Positions 28,256-37,232 of a stretch of DNA of 64,000 nucleotides are shown piece by piece (position 1 is the stretch's first letter; the number at the start of each line of letters is the position of its first letter). The notes under the pieces are model-generated. The model was given only the letters and a program-made list of their open reading frames with translations. It had not been told where the DNA came from and did not search any database. The stretch spans positions 1,798,001 to 1,862,000 of the forward strand of contig JAMLJB010000001.1 in NCBI GenBank assembly GCA_023953835.1, written 5' to 3'. This stretch comes from Rhizobiaceae bacterium (lineage in GTDB: Bacteria > Pseudomonadota > Alphaproteobacteria > Rhizobiales > Rhizobiaceae). Both the position numbers and the translations under genes were made by a program.

Positions 28256-29096
28256 GGGTATTCATTCTCCAGATGTGGGCGTTTTGGCGCGCTGTTTATA
28301 CTTGGAAGCGCAAACGCGCAAATCACGTGGTTCTCCGCAGCGTTACCGATCGTTATGCTGCCGGAGCGTTTTTCGAGCCGGCTACACATGCGGGAAGGGT
28401 CTGACGAGGGTTCGGGCGCGCATTTTCTGAGATATGATCGAATATATCTTCGATTTTGCCGGAATTGCCCCGCACTTTGTATTTTTGCGACATGGATTTC
28501 GCACGCGCGGCCTGCGAAACAATGATTGTACAGCTTGCCGCCTTACTCCGCACAACCGTCTCGGCAAGCTGTTTAGGAGCCTACAGGCCGCCACCTGTAG
28601 GCTCCACCTCTTTTGGGCGCGCAGCGCGGAGAATTCGCGCCTGACCGATCCGTGCGACGCAGTCGTCGCATTGGCACGAGGCGCTGCTGCTCGGGCGCTC
28701 GACATCATAGCGACATATGTCGATCGACCGGAAGATGCTCTTCCGGATTTGATGACCATTCATTCATTGACACTTTATGATTGTCTAATATATATGATGT
28801 CGGAAGTTGTACCGTCGTCGACCGCCTGCAGATGAGCTTGGGGGAGAGCTTCGAATTCGGAGACGGCGTTTGAGTGCCTCGAAAGTTCAGAGGGCAAGTG
28901 GCGTCTTTGCTCACCGATGGTGAGGAGCAAACAGACAGCTTGGATACGGGAAATCTGGGGTTGATCACAATTTCTACAATGGGGTGGGGAAGCGAATTCG
29001 CTTAGCCGGGTTCGCTTTGAAGGCAATTCATCAACGCAGGCAGCTTTGTGTTTCCACGAAGCGGCTGCGTGCGAAAGCCTAGCTTGGAGCTTGAAG
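28256..29096. other. 841-base intergenic region without a credible gene
   Basis: Lower GC than the neighbours. Short open frames here (for example 28434-28835) lack codon bias and ribosome binding sites. The main content is a row of three hairpins at 28497-28612, described separately. It should also hold the promoters of wbpE (minus) and of the AraC pair (plus), but no clear hexamer pair is recognisable. Confidence 0.6.
28497..28612 (+). ncRNA. Possible structured RNA: three tandem perfect hairpins ending in a T-rich tail
   Basis: Three perfect inverted repeats in a row: TTTCGCA/TGCGAAA (28497-28503, 28513-28519), an 11-bp stem ACAGCTTGCCG/CGGCAAGCTGT (28530-28540, 28562-28572) and a 12-bp stem GGAGCCTACAGG/CCTGTAGGCTCC (28576-28587, 28594-28605) with a 6-base loop. 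The last stem is followed by ACCTCTTTT, like an intrinsic terminator on the plus strand. It could be a small RNA, a double terminator or a protein-binding site. No coding gene on the plus strand reads into it from close by. Confidence 0.45.
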
Positions 29097-30074
29097 ATGA
29101 AAGGAAGCAGCACTGGAGCTTCCATCTTGGGAGACAGATGCGAATGCGGGGTAGGTGGACAGCATATTTTGTGCCTTCAGAAGTTGCTGCGCGGGATCGG
29201 AGAAGCGCCGACCCGCTCGGAGCCTCCGGCATCTGATATCCGCAACTATCAGGTCGGCGCGCTCACGATCCTGATCGGAAACAACCTGACGCAATCGCCC
29301 GTATGGGGGCGCGCAGGCCGGGTCTCCTTCGCGTTGAGTGATTGGGCGATGGTCTATCGCCCGCAGATCGACCGGGCGGACGGATGGCACGATCCGGCGG
29401 TGCTGCGGCTGCTTCCGGCAAATTGCAATGCCGGCAACTGGGACTTCGAGGGCGAGGCGATGCTCGTCATTTTCCCTCGCGCAATGTTCAAGGGTCTTGA
29501 GCATCCCATGGAGGCGATCTGCGCGGGGAGGGCGGCTTTCCCTGCAAGTCCACTGCTGCAGGCATATTGCGAATCGCTTTGGCACAATTTGCCGCTGATC
29601 AAGGAGAGCGAAAAGCAGGTGGTCGAAGCGGTGACCCGCCAACTCGTCAAATCCTGCATCGCCCGGGTAAAGGGTCTGGACGGGAGCGAACCGAGGCCGG
29701 CCAACAGAACCAAACTGGAAGCCGCCAGGCGCTATATCGACGATCGCATCAGTTCGCCGTCGCTTACCGTCGAAAATGTGCAGAGCTGCCTCGGTATCTC
29801 GCGGCGTCAGCTCTATTCGCTGTTCGAGCCATATGGCGGCGTTGCTCGCTATATCCAGAGCCAGAGATTGAGGAAATGCCATTCGGCGATCGCGGACCCG
29901 CAGGATACGCGTCCGGTTGCGCGCATCGCCGAATTTTACGGGCTGGACCCGACACGCATTGCTCGGCTGTTCCGCGAGGAATTCGGATACGATCCCAATG
30001 ATGCGCGCCTGCGCGTCCGGCAGTCCCGCCCGGGGAATGTGCCGATCCTGGAGCCTGAGGCGCGTGTCGCGTAA
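29097..30074 (+). CDS. AraC-family transcriptional regulator 1
   Basis: Regulator of 325 residues from ATG 29097 (GGAG at 29086-29089; a TTG frame from 29046 has no binding site). The C-terminal AraC DNA-binding domain (about 215-312) has two helix-turn-helix units: LTVENVQSCLGISRRQLYSLFE and a degenerate second one around VARIAEFYGLDPTRIARLFREEFGYDP. The N-terminal part is a cupin-like sensing domain without recognisable ligand motif. Its stop overlaps the start of the second AraC gene (TAATG), an unusual coupling of two regulators. Target unknown. Confidence 0.82.
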   Translation: MKGSSTGASILGDRCECGVGGQHILCLQKLLRGIGEAPTRSEPPASDIRNYQVGALTILIGNNLTQSPVWGRAGRVSFALSDWAMVYRPQIDRADGWHDPAVLRLLPANCNAGNWDFEGEAMLVIFPRAMFKGLEHPMEAICAGRAAFPASPLLQAYCESLWHNLPLIKESEKQVVEAVTRQLVKSCIARVKGLDGSEPRPANRTKLEAARRYIDDRISSPSLTVENVQSCLGISRRQLYSLFEPYGGVARYIQSQRLRKCHSAIADPQDTRPVARIAEFYGLDPTRIARLFREEFGYDPNDARLRVRQSRPGNVPILEPEARVA

Positions 30075-31162
30075 TGCAGGTCGGGGTGGGCGAGACGACC
30101 GGTCCGGACGCTTGTTCGAAGCCAAAGCGAGCCCGCCCATCAGACACCATACGCGAGGATCGGTTCAATACCGGGGGCTTGCCCGCGAATCACCAGTTCC
30201 TTGTGGCACGTGACCTCATCGGTCCGCTCGCGGACATATCTGTCATCGACCAGAACCAGATTGAAAATGGTTTCATGATCAACGCGCGCGGCTACGACCT
30301 CGGCAAGATCCTGGTCGCCACCGTCGGCATCGACGCATACAGGCTGCGGCGCACGCCGGAACATATCCGGCTCAGCGGCGTCGACCATTGGCTGCTGTCG
30401 TTCCGGAAGACCGGCAGCATGGTCAGCAAGTCCGGGCGCGGCAAGGTCCAGGCGGATTCAGGGTCTCTCTGGCTGGCCTCCCTCGCCTATCCGCTTGAAG
30501 GGCAGGCCAGTGCGGGCAGTTCGATCATGCTCATGATCGAGCGCGAGCATCTGCTGGCCAGTGCCGGGAAGCTGGACCTTCTCAACCATACGGTCCTGCA
30601 GGGCATAACCGCGCGCATCGCGGCGGAGTTCCTGAACTCGATGTTGACGATGCTTCCCGTGATGACCGTATCCGAAATCCCGATCTTCGTGGAAACCGCA
30701 CTCATCATCCTCAAGGGTTTTGCAGAGCAGGCCGATACGCCGGACCTCAATCGAAGCCGTCCAATCATGTCCATTCGTCTCGAAATGGTGAAGCGGTACA
30801 TTCATGACAATCTCAGCTCCAGCCATCTCGAACCGGACGAAATCTGCGCAGCGATGAAATTGTCCCGCCGCCAGCTCTATTATCTGTTCGAGCAGTTGGG
30901 CGGCGTCAGCGCCTATGTCCGTTCCTGCCGGCTGAACGCATTCCACGAGGCAATTACCGAGCCCGCCGAGGATCGGCCGATTCATACGGTCGCGGCGGAA
31001 TTCGGCTTCCATGACGCAGCGCTGTTCAGCCGCCAGTTCAAGACACAGTTCGGCTATTCACCGAGGGAAGCGCGCGAGGCGAAGCTGCTGGGATATGCGC
31101 CGCTCGTTGCACCGCCGAAATCGATCACGGAATGGCTGGCGCAGGTCCGTTGTGGAGAATGA
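30074..31162 (+). CDS. AraC-family transcriptional regulator 2
   Basis: Regulator of 362 residues, coupled to the upstream AraC gene by TAATG. The DNA-binding domain (about 235-335) contains LEPDEICAAMKLSRRQLYYLFEQLGG and the canonical second helix region HTVAAEFGFHDAALFSRQFKTQFGYSPREAR. The N-terminal domain resembles the AraC-binding-like group (LRRTPEHIRLSGVDHWLLSF). The shared RRQLY.LFE..GGV pattern shows the two are paralogues, but the N-terminal domains differ, so different signals are likely. Targets unknown; the catabolic island starting at 32207 is a nearby candidate. Confidence 0.87.
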   Translation: MQVGVGETTGPDACSKPKRARPSDTIREDRFNTGGLPANHQFLVARDLIGPLADISVIDQNQIENGFMINARGYDLGKILVATVGIDAYRLRRTPEHIRLSGVDHWLLSFRKTGSMVSKSGRGKVQADSGSLWLASLAYPLEGQASAGSSIMLMIEREHLLASAGKLDLLNHTVLQGITARIAAEFLNSMLTMLPVMTVSEIPIFVETALIILKGFAEQADTPDLNRSRPIMSIRLEMVKRYIHDNLSSSHLEPDEICAAMKLSRRQLYYLFEQLGGVSAYVRSCRLNAFHEAITEPAEDRPIHTVAAEFGFHDAALFSRQFKTQFGYSPREAREAKLLGYAPLVAPPKSITEWLAQVRCGE

Positions 31163-31193
31163 GGGCCTTCCCCGGCGCGGCCGTAAACACGGC

Positions 31194-31225
31194 TTGACAT
31201 TCAAATGTTTATAAATCACTAATAT
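31194..31225 (+). promoter_or_regulatory. AT-rich promoter region with palindrome overlapping the -35
   Basis: TTGACA lies at 31194-31199 and is followed by very AT-rich sequence (TATAAA at 31210, TAATAT at 31220), so a -10 exists but its exact position is unclear. ACATT-CA-AATGT (31197-31208) is a palindrome overlapping the -35 box, a good site for autoregulation by the XRE protein downstream. Confidence 0.45.
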
Positions 31226-31255
31226 CTAATATTATTTATTGAGGGTTTTTCGCTC

Positions 31256-31729
31256 GTGCTCGCCAGAGATTCTCAGTTCGACAACGTCACTTCCATCTCG
31301 ATGGGCAGCGAGGCGCGGCCAAGCAGTTTCGTCGAGGATCTGGCGTTTGCCGTCAATGTCCAGTTTGTGCGGGTTCCAGGCCGCCATGAACGGCTGGCCG
31401 TTATCCCCGAGCGGGAATATGAACTGATGCTGTCGGTGCTGCGGCACAAACAGGCAGGCACGATGCGGGACACCGTGTCGGGCAAGATACCGGAGCAGGC
31501 GGCAGATGCGATTCGCCGGGGCGAATCACCTGTTCGCGCGCTGCGCAAGGCAAGGGGCCTGAAAGCGGCGGAACTGGCGCGGCTCGTCGGCCTTACCCCA
31601 AGCATGCTTTCACAGATGGAAACGACGGGCCGAAGTGGCTCCGTCGCAACGCTTTACCGACTTTCGCTGGCGCTCAACGTACCTATGGAGGCACTGATTT
31701 CCGGATCGGAATCCGAGAAGCTCGCATGA
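31256..31729 (+). CDS. XRE-family helix-turn-helix regulator
   Basis: Protein of 157 residues starting at GTG 31256 (GAGGG at 31241-31245). The C-terminal Cro/CI-type domain (about 95-150) reads VRALRKARGLKAAELARLVGLTP..LSQMETTG, with the usual XRE spacing. The N-terminal 80 residues contain an antitoxin-like RLAVIPEREYELML stretch but no clear partner domain. It could be an orphan antitoxin-type regulator; no toxin family is recognisable next to it. Its promoter has a palindrome suited to self-repression. Confidence 0.78.
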   Translation: MLARDSQFDNVTSISMGSEARPSSFVEDLAFAVNVQFVRVPGRHERLAVIPEREYELMLSVLRHKQAGTMRDTVSGKIPEQAADAIRRGESPVRALRKARGLKAAELARLVGLTPSMLSQMETTGRSGSVATLYRLSLALNVPMEALISGSESEKLA

Positions 31730-31765
31730 TGTAGGCGTCTTTAATCAGCCCCGTTAAAACTTTAC

Positions 31766-32155
31766 ATGATTGCGAAGCCCTTTCGTAAAGAGGGAATGTT
31801 AGGAGTTGCTTATGTGAAGGTCGTGGCGGCGACAGCGCAAGTTGTTCAACTTGGGGACTGGCCGTTCATGCGTTCATCCATGCATGCCTCAAATCGACTT
31901 CATCCCAGTCTTTTGTGGCTGGAGGGGCAATTCAGAAACCTGCTCGGACGTTCATTCGATCCCGAGACGCTGGCGTGCCTTATGCGGATGGAAGTCGAGA
32001 CCGTATTCCCCGGGCTTCTGGAAACCGATCAGAGTCGAATCGCCGCCATTGTGCTGGAACATATGCAGGCGGAGGAACTGGGTTTTTCGGAAATGGACCT
32101 CGTGCCCACGATCGATTCATTTCCTTTGCCGGGATCGCGGCGCAGCACCGCATAG
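31766..32155 (+). CDS. Hypothetical protein of up to 129 residues
   Basis: Small open frame between the XRE gene and the oppositely oriented GMC gene. The second half (from about 31868) has coding-like composition and an acidic helical look (LMRMEVETVFPGLLETDQSRIAAIVLEHM), while the first 30 residues look random; ATG 31868 (95 residues) may be the real start. I recognise no family, signal peptide or membrane segment. Could be a partner of the XRE protein or chance. Confidence 0.4.
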   Translation: MIAKPFRKEGMLGVAYVKVVAATAQVVQLGDWPFMRSSMHASNRLHPSLLWLEGQFRNLLGRSFDPETLACLMRMEVETVFPGLLETDQSRIAAIVLEHMQAEELGFSEMDLVPTIDSFPLPGSRRSTA

Positions 32156-32206
32156 ACTGCAGAGGCGGCTCGACGACCTGTTGCACCTCGGTTCGGGGAT
32201 AAGGGC

Positions 32207-33847
32207 CTAACTCTGGAACGCTTCAGCGCGGTTTCCGTGGAACACGGCAGGCGGCAGGGCCGGGAGATCGAGGATCAGGTCCGCGCCCTTCTCCCCCACC
32301 ATAACGGTCGGCGCGTTGGTATTGCTCGACGGCACGCGCGGCATGACGGAAGCGTCGCATATGCGAAGATTGGCGATGCCGCGCAGCTTGAGGTCGGGCG
32401 TGACGACCGACATCGCGTCATGTCCCATCCTGCAGGTGCCGACCGGGTGATGATCCGTTTTTGCCGAGCGGCAGGCATAGTCGAACAGATCCTCGTCGCT
32501 CGCAAGCTTCTCCCCCGGCAGCACCTCGCGCATGACATAGCGACGAAGCGACTGCTGGCGCATGATCTCGCGCGCGATGCGCAGGCCCTTGATCGACATG
32601 TCGCGGTCATAGGGATCGGCCCAGTAGTTCGGATCAATCAGCGGCATGGCGGCGGGGTCGGCGCTTTGCAGCCGAACCGTGCCGCGCGAGCGCGGGCGCA
32701 GGAAGGCGGAATTGAGCGTGACGCCCGGATTGGTCAGCTTTTCCACGCCCGCCTCGATGCCGGAACCCAGCCCGAGATGAAACTGGATGTCCGGCTGGTC
32801 GGCGGTGGGGTCGGCATACCAGAAGCCGCCGGTCTCGAAGAGGCTTGAGGCGGCTGGCCCCTTTTTCAGCAGCATATATTGCAGGCCCGCCCAGACGGTG
32901 CGGTGCAGCTTCGCATAGCTGTCATAGGTGTGGTCGCCATTGCATTCGGCGATGACGAAAAGGTCGAGGTGGTCCTGCATGTTCGAGCCGACGCCCGGCA
33001 GGTCGTGCACGGGCTCGACACCCACGGACTTCAGATGGTCGGCGGGTCCGATGCCGGATTGCATCAGCAGCTTGGGCGAGCCGATTGCTCCGCAGGAGAC
33101 GATCACCTCGCGGTCGGCGCGCAGCACTTGCGGCTGGCCGCCGGGGCGGTCGACGATCTCGACGCCGACGGCCTTGCCCTTCTCGACCACGATCCGCGTC
33201 ACCAGCACATCAGCGCGGATGGTCAGGTTGGAGCGGCTGCGGACCGGATCGAGATAAGCGACCGCAGCGGATGAGCGGCGCGCGTTCTTCTGCGTAAGCT
33301 GATAGTAACCGAGGCCTTCCTGGCGCTCTCCGTTGAAATCCGGATTGAACGGGATGCCCATTTCCTGCCCGGCCTGGAAATAGGCCTCGCAGATCGGCAG
33401 CGGCGAGATCGGGTTCGATACGCCGAGCGGCCCGCCATAGGAATGGTAGTCGTTGGCGTAGCGCTGGTTGTCTTCGGCACGCTTGAAATAAGGCAGCACC
33501 TCTCGATAGGACCAGCCTTCGCAACCTTCTTCCCCGGCCCAGCGGTCATAGTCCTTCGCGTTGCCGCGCGTGTAGATCTGGGCGTTGATGGATGAGCCGC
33601 CGCCGATGACCTTGGCCTGCGTGTACCAGAAAACGCGGTCCTTCATGTGCTTCTGCGGCACGGTGGACCAGCCCCATGAAGCGATGCCTTTCGTCATCTT
33701 TGCGAAGCCCGCCGGCATGTGGATCAGCGGATGCCAGTCTCTGCCGCCCGCCTCCAGCAGGAGGACGGAATTGGTGGGATCCTCGGAGAGCCGGTTGGCC
33801 AGCACGCACCCGGCAGGCCCGGCGCCGACGATGATAAAATCCGTCAT
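32207..33847 (-). CDS. GMC-family FAD-dependent alcohol/choline dehydrogenase-like oxidoreductase
   Basis: Flavoenzyme of 546 residues from ATG 33847 (a TTG 18 bases upstream is an alternative). The FAD motif IIVGAGPAGCVLANRLSE lies at residues 4-21, GGSSINAQIYTRG near 83-95, and the C-terminal active-site pair is in HHPVGTCRMG and SSNTNAPTVMVGEK. Length and motifs fit choline dehydrogenase-like members that oxidise primary alcohols. It ends the 12-gene minus-strand array, 14 bases after the SDR gene. The true alcohol is unknown; choline is unlikely given the carbohydrate transporter context. Confidence 0.88.
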   Translation of the reverse strand: MTDFIIVGAGPAGCVLANRLSEDPTNSVLLLEAGGRDWHPLIHMPAGFAKMTKGIASWGWSTVPQKHMKDRVFWYTQAKVIGGGSSINAQIYTRGNAKDYDRWAGEEGCEGWSYREVLPYFKRAEDNQRYANDYHSYGGPLGVSNPISPLPICEAYFQAGQEMGIPFNPDFNGERQEGLGYYQLTQKNARRSSAAVAYLDPVRSRSNLTIRADVLVTRIVVEKGKAVGVEIVDRPGGQPQVLRADREVIVSCGAIGSPKLLMQSGIGPADHLKSVGVEPVHDLPGVGSNMQDHLDLFVIAECNGDHTYDSYAKLHRTVWAGLQYMLLKKGPAASSLFETGGFWYADPTADQPDIQFHLGLGSGIEAGVEKLTNPGVTLNSAFLRPRSRGTVRLQSADPAAMPLIDPNYWADPYDRDMSIKGLRIAREIMRQQSLRRYVMREVLPGEKLASDEDLFDYACRSAKTDHHPVGTCRMGHDAMSVVTPDLKLRGIANLRICDASVMPRVPSSNTNAPTVMVGEKGADLILDLPALPPAVFHGNRAEAFQS

Positions 33848-33861
33848 GGTTGCACCATTGT

Positions 33862-34623
33862 TCAAAGACGCGGCACGGAAAGCGCGCCGTCGAGGTTGAG
33901 CACCGAGCCGGTCGCGAAGGCGAGTTTCCCGGTGGCCAGCGCAGCCACCGCCGCGCCGATGTCAGCGGCTTCGCCCCACCGGCAGGCGGGCACCAGGCCA
34001 TCCACGATGAGCTTGTCATATCTGGACGCCACGCCCGCCGTCATGTCGGTGCGCACGATACCCGGGCGCACTTCGAACACGCCGATCTGCTCGGGGGCGA
34101 GGCGGATCGCGAGATTCTTCACCCACATGGAAAGGGCGGCCTTCGACATGCAGTAGTCGCTGCGTTCGGGTGACGCCATCTCCGCGCTGACCGAGGTGAT
34201 GGTGACGACGCTGCGCGCATGGTCCGAAGGCTGGGCCAGCATCTGCCGGACCACCGCGAGCGTCAGGAACACGGTGCCGCGCAGGTTGATGTCCATGACC
34301 TTGTCGAAGTTTTCCGGTTGCAGGCCGAGCAGGTCGCCGCGCACCGGAGCGCCTATGCCCGCATTGTTGACGAGGCAGGCAATCGGCCCGAGCCGCTCCA
34401 AGCAGCTTGTCGCAAGCGCCTCATGTCCTTCAAGGTTGGATATATCGGCTTGTCGGTAGAGAAGCCCTGCGCCTGCTGATTCCATTCGCTGGGCGAGTTC
34501 GAACGAGGGCTGCGGGGCAAGGTCGGCGACGAACAGGTCGAACCCTTCGCCCGCAAGCGCCTCGGCGCAGGCAAGCCCGATGCCGCGGGACGCGCCCGTC
34601 ACGAATGCAACCGGACGGCTCAC
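33862..34623 (-). CDS. SDR-family oxidoreductase
   Basis: Short-chain dehydrogenase of 253 residues, the standard size. TGASRGIG (9-16) binds NAD(P), NNAG (about 87-90) and the catalytic SxnYxxxK set (S near 144, YCMSK near 157-161) are intact. A final KLAFATGSVLNLDG segment is typical of the family's C-terminus. It lies between two GMC oxidoreductase genes and overlaps the upstream one by 4 bases, so it should act on the same compound, as a sugar or hydroxy-acid dehydrogenase. Substrate unknown. Confidence 0.88.
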   Translation of the reverse strand: MSRPVAFVTGASRGIGLACAEALAGEGFDLFVADLAPQPSFELAQRMESAGAGLLYRQADISNLEGHEALATSCLERLGPIACLVNNAGIGAPVRGDLLGLQPENFDKVMDINLRGTVFLTLAVVRQMLAQPSDHARSVVTITSVSAEMASPERSDYCMSKAALSMWVKNLAIRLAPEQIGVFEVRPGIVRTDMTAGVASRYDKLIVDGLVPACRWGEAADIGAAVAALATGKLAFATGSVLNLDGALSVPRL

Positions 34624-36113
34624 CCCGCAAGCTCCGTCTTGCGGATGTGGTCGGCCACCTTCAGCGCCTGCGCCGCAATCGTCAAAGCCGGATTGACGGC
34701 TGCCGAAGTGGGCAGGAAGCCACCGTCGACGACGAACAGGTTGCGGTGGTCATAGGCCCGGCAATGGGTGTCGAGCGGCGCATGCGCGGGATCGTTGCCC
34801 ATGCGCACGGTGCCGCACTGGTGCGAGGGCGTGCGGCGGTCGAACTGGCGGTCGAGCACGATGGGATAGCCTGCCGCGCGAAAATGCTCGCGCATCACGC
34901 GGGTCAGCCCCGCCAGCGATTCCATGTTGGAACGCCGCCATTGCAGGATGATACCCTTGCCGTCGACGAGAATACGGCTTTCCGGATTGGGCAAATCCTC
35001 GCACATCAGGTACCAGTCCACGGCGTGGCCCGCCATGAAGTCGAGCGCGAATTTCGGCAGCGATTTCACATTGGCGTTGAGAATGTCGCCGTTGATCTTG
35101 CCGAGAAGTTGCACATTGCCGAGCGGCTTTCCGCCTTTTCCATCGGACAGGTAGTAGTCGTTCAGCATCAGCGTCTTCTGATAGACGCTGTCGTTGCGGC
35201 GGAACGGGTGCACCGCCAGCATCGCGCTCGAATTGTGGTTCATGAAATGGCGGCCCACCTGGTCGGACGAATTGGCCAGTCCCCTGCCGTCGCCGGAGCG
35301 CAGCAGGAGCGCCGCCGAATTGATCGCGCCCGCCGAAAGGATCACCAGCTTCGGCGATACGGTCTTGCGCTCGCCCTTGTGGGTGTAGGTGACGGATGCA
35401 ATCGACCTGCCGTCGGGTGCGGCCTGCAGCGTCTCCACATAGGCGCCGGTCAGAAGCTCGATGTCGGGATCGAGCAGGGCCTGCTTCAGCGGTGCGGATT
35501 CGGCGTCCATCTTGCCTGCGCCGGTGTTCGGAAAGGCGTCCCATGGCGTTTTGCCGTGCTTCAGCCATTCGTCAATATCAACGCCGAGCGGCACGGAGGC
35601 CGGGTGCAGGCCAAGCGCTTTGAGTTCGGCGCGGGCACGCGCAATCGGCGCCTCGTCGGGAACCGGCCCGTGCGGATAGGGCGTGGAATGGAATGGCTCG
35701 GTCGGGTCCTCGCCGAGCGCGCCGCGCACCTGAAACAGTTGCTCGGCCTTGCCGTACCAGGGCTCAAGCTCGTCATAGGCGAAGGGCCATGCGGGCGAGA
35801 GGCCGCCAAAATGCTCCGTCGCCTCGAAATCCTGCTTGCGGTAGCGCAGCAGCACGGCACCGTAGAACTTCGAATTTCCGCCAACATAGTAATAATTGCC
35901 GGGGTTGAATTCCGAGCCGTCCGGCTCGCGCCACATCTCCTTCGGGCGATAATAGCCGTTCACGAAAATGGCGCGTGCATCGCGCGTTTCGGGCGTTTCG
36001 GGCAGATGCTCGCCGCGTTCGAGGATCAGCACTTTCGCGCCGCTTCCCGCAAGGCCGCTGGCGATCGTGGCCCCGCCGATGCCGGAGCCGATGATGACGA
36101 TGTCGGGTTTCAT
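34620..36113 (-). CDS. GMC-family oxidoreductase, sugar-oxidising subgroup
   Basis: FAD enzyme of 497 residues. FAD motif IIGSGIGGATIASGLAGSG near the N-terminus (6-24), and C-terminal active-site segments HQCGTVRMG (about 430-438) and NPALTIAAQAL (about 472-482). It is shorter than choline dehydrogenase-like GMC proteins and resembles the group that includes sugar and glycoside 3-dehydrogenases and pyranose-type oxidoreductases; that subgrouping is by eye only. No Tat signal is visible, so it is cytoplasmic as written. Its start overlaps the ATPase stop upstream. Confidence 0.85.
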   Translation of the reverse strand: MKPDIVIIGSGIGGATIASGLAGSGAKVLILERGEHLPETPETRDARAIFVNGYYRPKEMWREPDGSEFNPGNYYYVGGNSKFYGAVLLRYRKQDFEATEHFGGLSPAWPFAYDELEPWYGKAEQLFQVRGALGEDPTEPFHSTPYPHGPVPDEAPIARARAELKALGLHPASVPLGVDIDEWLKHGKTPWDAFPNTGAGKMDAESAPLKQALLDPDIELLTGAYVETLQAAPDGRSIASVTYTHKGERKTVSPKLVILSAGAINSAALLLRSGDGRGLANSSDQVGRHFMNHNSSAMLAVHPFRRNDSVYQKTLMLNDYYLSDGKGGKPLGNVQLLGKINGDILNANVKSLPKFALDFMAGHAVDWYLMCEDLPNPESRILVDGKGIILQWRRSNMESLAGLTRVMREHFRAAGYPIVLDRQFDRRTPSHQCGTVRMGNDPAHAPLDTHCRAYDHRNLFVVDGGFLPTSAAVNPALTIAAQALKVADHIRKTELAG

Positions 36114-37228
36114 CAGTTGATGCGATTCTCTGTTTCGGGATCGAAGAAGACGGCCTTGGTGAGGTTGAACGCCAGCGGCGTCGTGCTGCCTGGCCTGACA
36201 TTGGCGTCGGCGCGAAGGCGCGCCACCACATGCTTGCCGCCGAGCGCCGTCACCGCAAAGGTGTCCGAACCGGCAGGCTCCACGACCTCGATGTGGCAGT
36301 CGGCCATGGCCAGTTGGCTGGCATTGCGGTCCGCGCCGTCGGGGTCGGTCAGGGCTTCGGGGCGCACGCCGAAGATCACCGGCCTGCCGACATAGCCGGA
36401 CAGGCCCTCGGGCGCGGCGGACAGCGGCAGCAGGATCGGCTGGCGCTCGCCCCGGTCGAGCTTGACGGCAAGCCTGTTGCCCTCGGTGACGATGGTCGCG
36501 GGCACCAGGTTCATGGCGGGCGAACCCATGAAGTCGGCCACGAACACATTGACCGGGTCGTTGTAGATTTCGGCGGGCGTTCCGAACTGCTGGAGATAGC
36601 CGTCCTTCAGGACCGCGATCTTGGTCGCCAGCGTCATGGCCTCGATCTGGTCGTGGGTGACATAGACGATGGTGGTGCCCATGCGCTGGTGCAGGCGTTT
36701 GATCTCGGTGCGCATGTCGATGCGCAGCTTGGCGTCGAGGTTGGACAACGGCTCGTCGAACAGGAACACCTGCGGGTCGCGCACCAGAGCGCGGCCCATG
36801 GCGACGCGTTGGCGCTGGCCGCCCGAAAGCTGGCTCGGCTTGCGGTTGAGCAGATGTCCGATCTGGAGCAGGTTTGCGACTTCCGCGATAGCCTTGTCGC
36901 GCTCGGCCTTCGGCACGCCGCGGATTTCCATGCCGAAGGCGATGTTTTCCCCGACCGTCATGTTCGGGTAGAGCGCATAGGACTGGAAAACCATCGCAAT
37001 GTCGCGCTTCGACGGGTGCAGGTCGTTGACCTTGTTGCCGTTGATGCGGATTTCGCCGCTGGAGATCGGTTCCAGCCCGGCAATGGTGTTGAGCAGCGTG
37101 GACTTGCCGCAGCCGGACGGGCCGACCAGCACCAGAAAGCCGCCCTTCTCGATTTCGAGGTTTATGCCCTTCAATATGTGCGTCGCGCCGAAGGATTTGT
37201 GCAGTTCGTTGATTTCGAGGAAGGACAT
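36113..37228 (-). CDS. Carbohydrate ABC transporter ATP-binding protein (UgpC/MsmK type)
   Basis: ATPase of 371 residues: Walker [10 protein letters not shown] (about 37-45), SGGQRQR signature (about 136-142), Walker [26 protein letters not shown], and a MalK-like C-terminal TOBE domain with FGVRPEAL. It energises the two permeases just upstream; four bases separate them. Confidence 0.9.
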   Translation of the reverse strand: MSFLEINELHKSFGATHILKGINLEIEKGGFLVLVGPSGCGKSTLLNTIAGLEPISSGEIRINGNKVNDLHPSKRDIAMVFQSYALYPNMTVGENIAFGMEIRGVPKAERDKAIAEVANLLQIGHLLNRKPSQLSGGQRQRVAMGRALVRDPQVFLFDEPLSNLDAKLRIDMRTEIKRLHQRMGTTIVYVTHDQIEAMTLATKIAVLKDGYLQQFGTPAEIYNDPVNVFVADFMGSPAMNLVPATIVTEGNRLAVKLDRGERQPILLPLSAAPEGLSGYVGRPVIFGVRPEALTDPDGADRNASQLAMADCHIEVVEPAGSDTFAVTALGGKHVVARLRADANVRPGSTTPLAFNLTKAVFFDPETENRIN

Positions 37229-37232
37229 GGCT

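Noticed and set aside
28434..28835. 133-codon open frame in the intergenic region
   Set aside because: It spans the three hairpins, has no ribosome binding site or codon bias, and its product resembles no family.
31256..32155. Complete toxin-antitoxin module
   Set aside because: The XRE protein is antitoxin-like, but the following small ORF has no toxin motif and doubtful coding status.
34407..36395. 662-codon open frame on the plus strand
   Set aside because: Antisense to the SDR, GMC and ATPase genes, whose catalytic motifs are intact; the translation has no recognisable domain.
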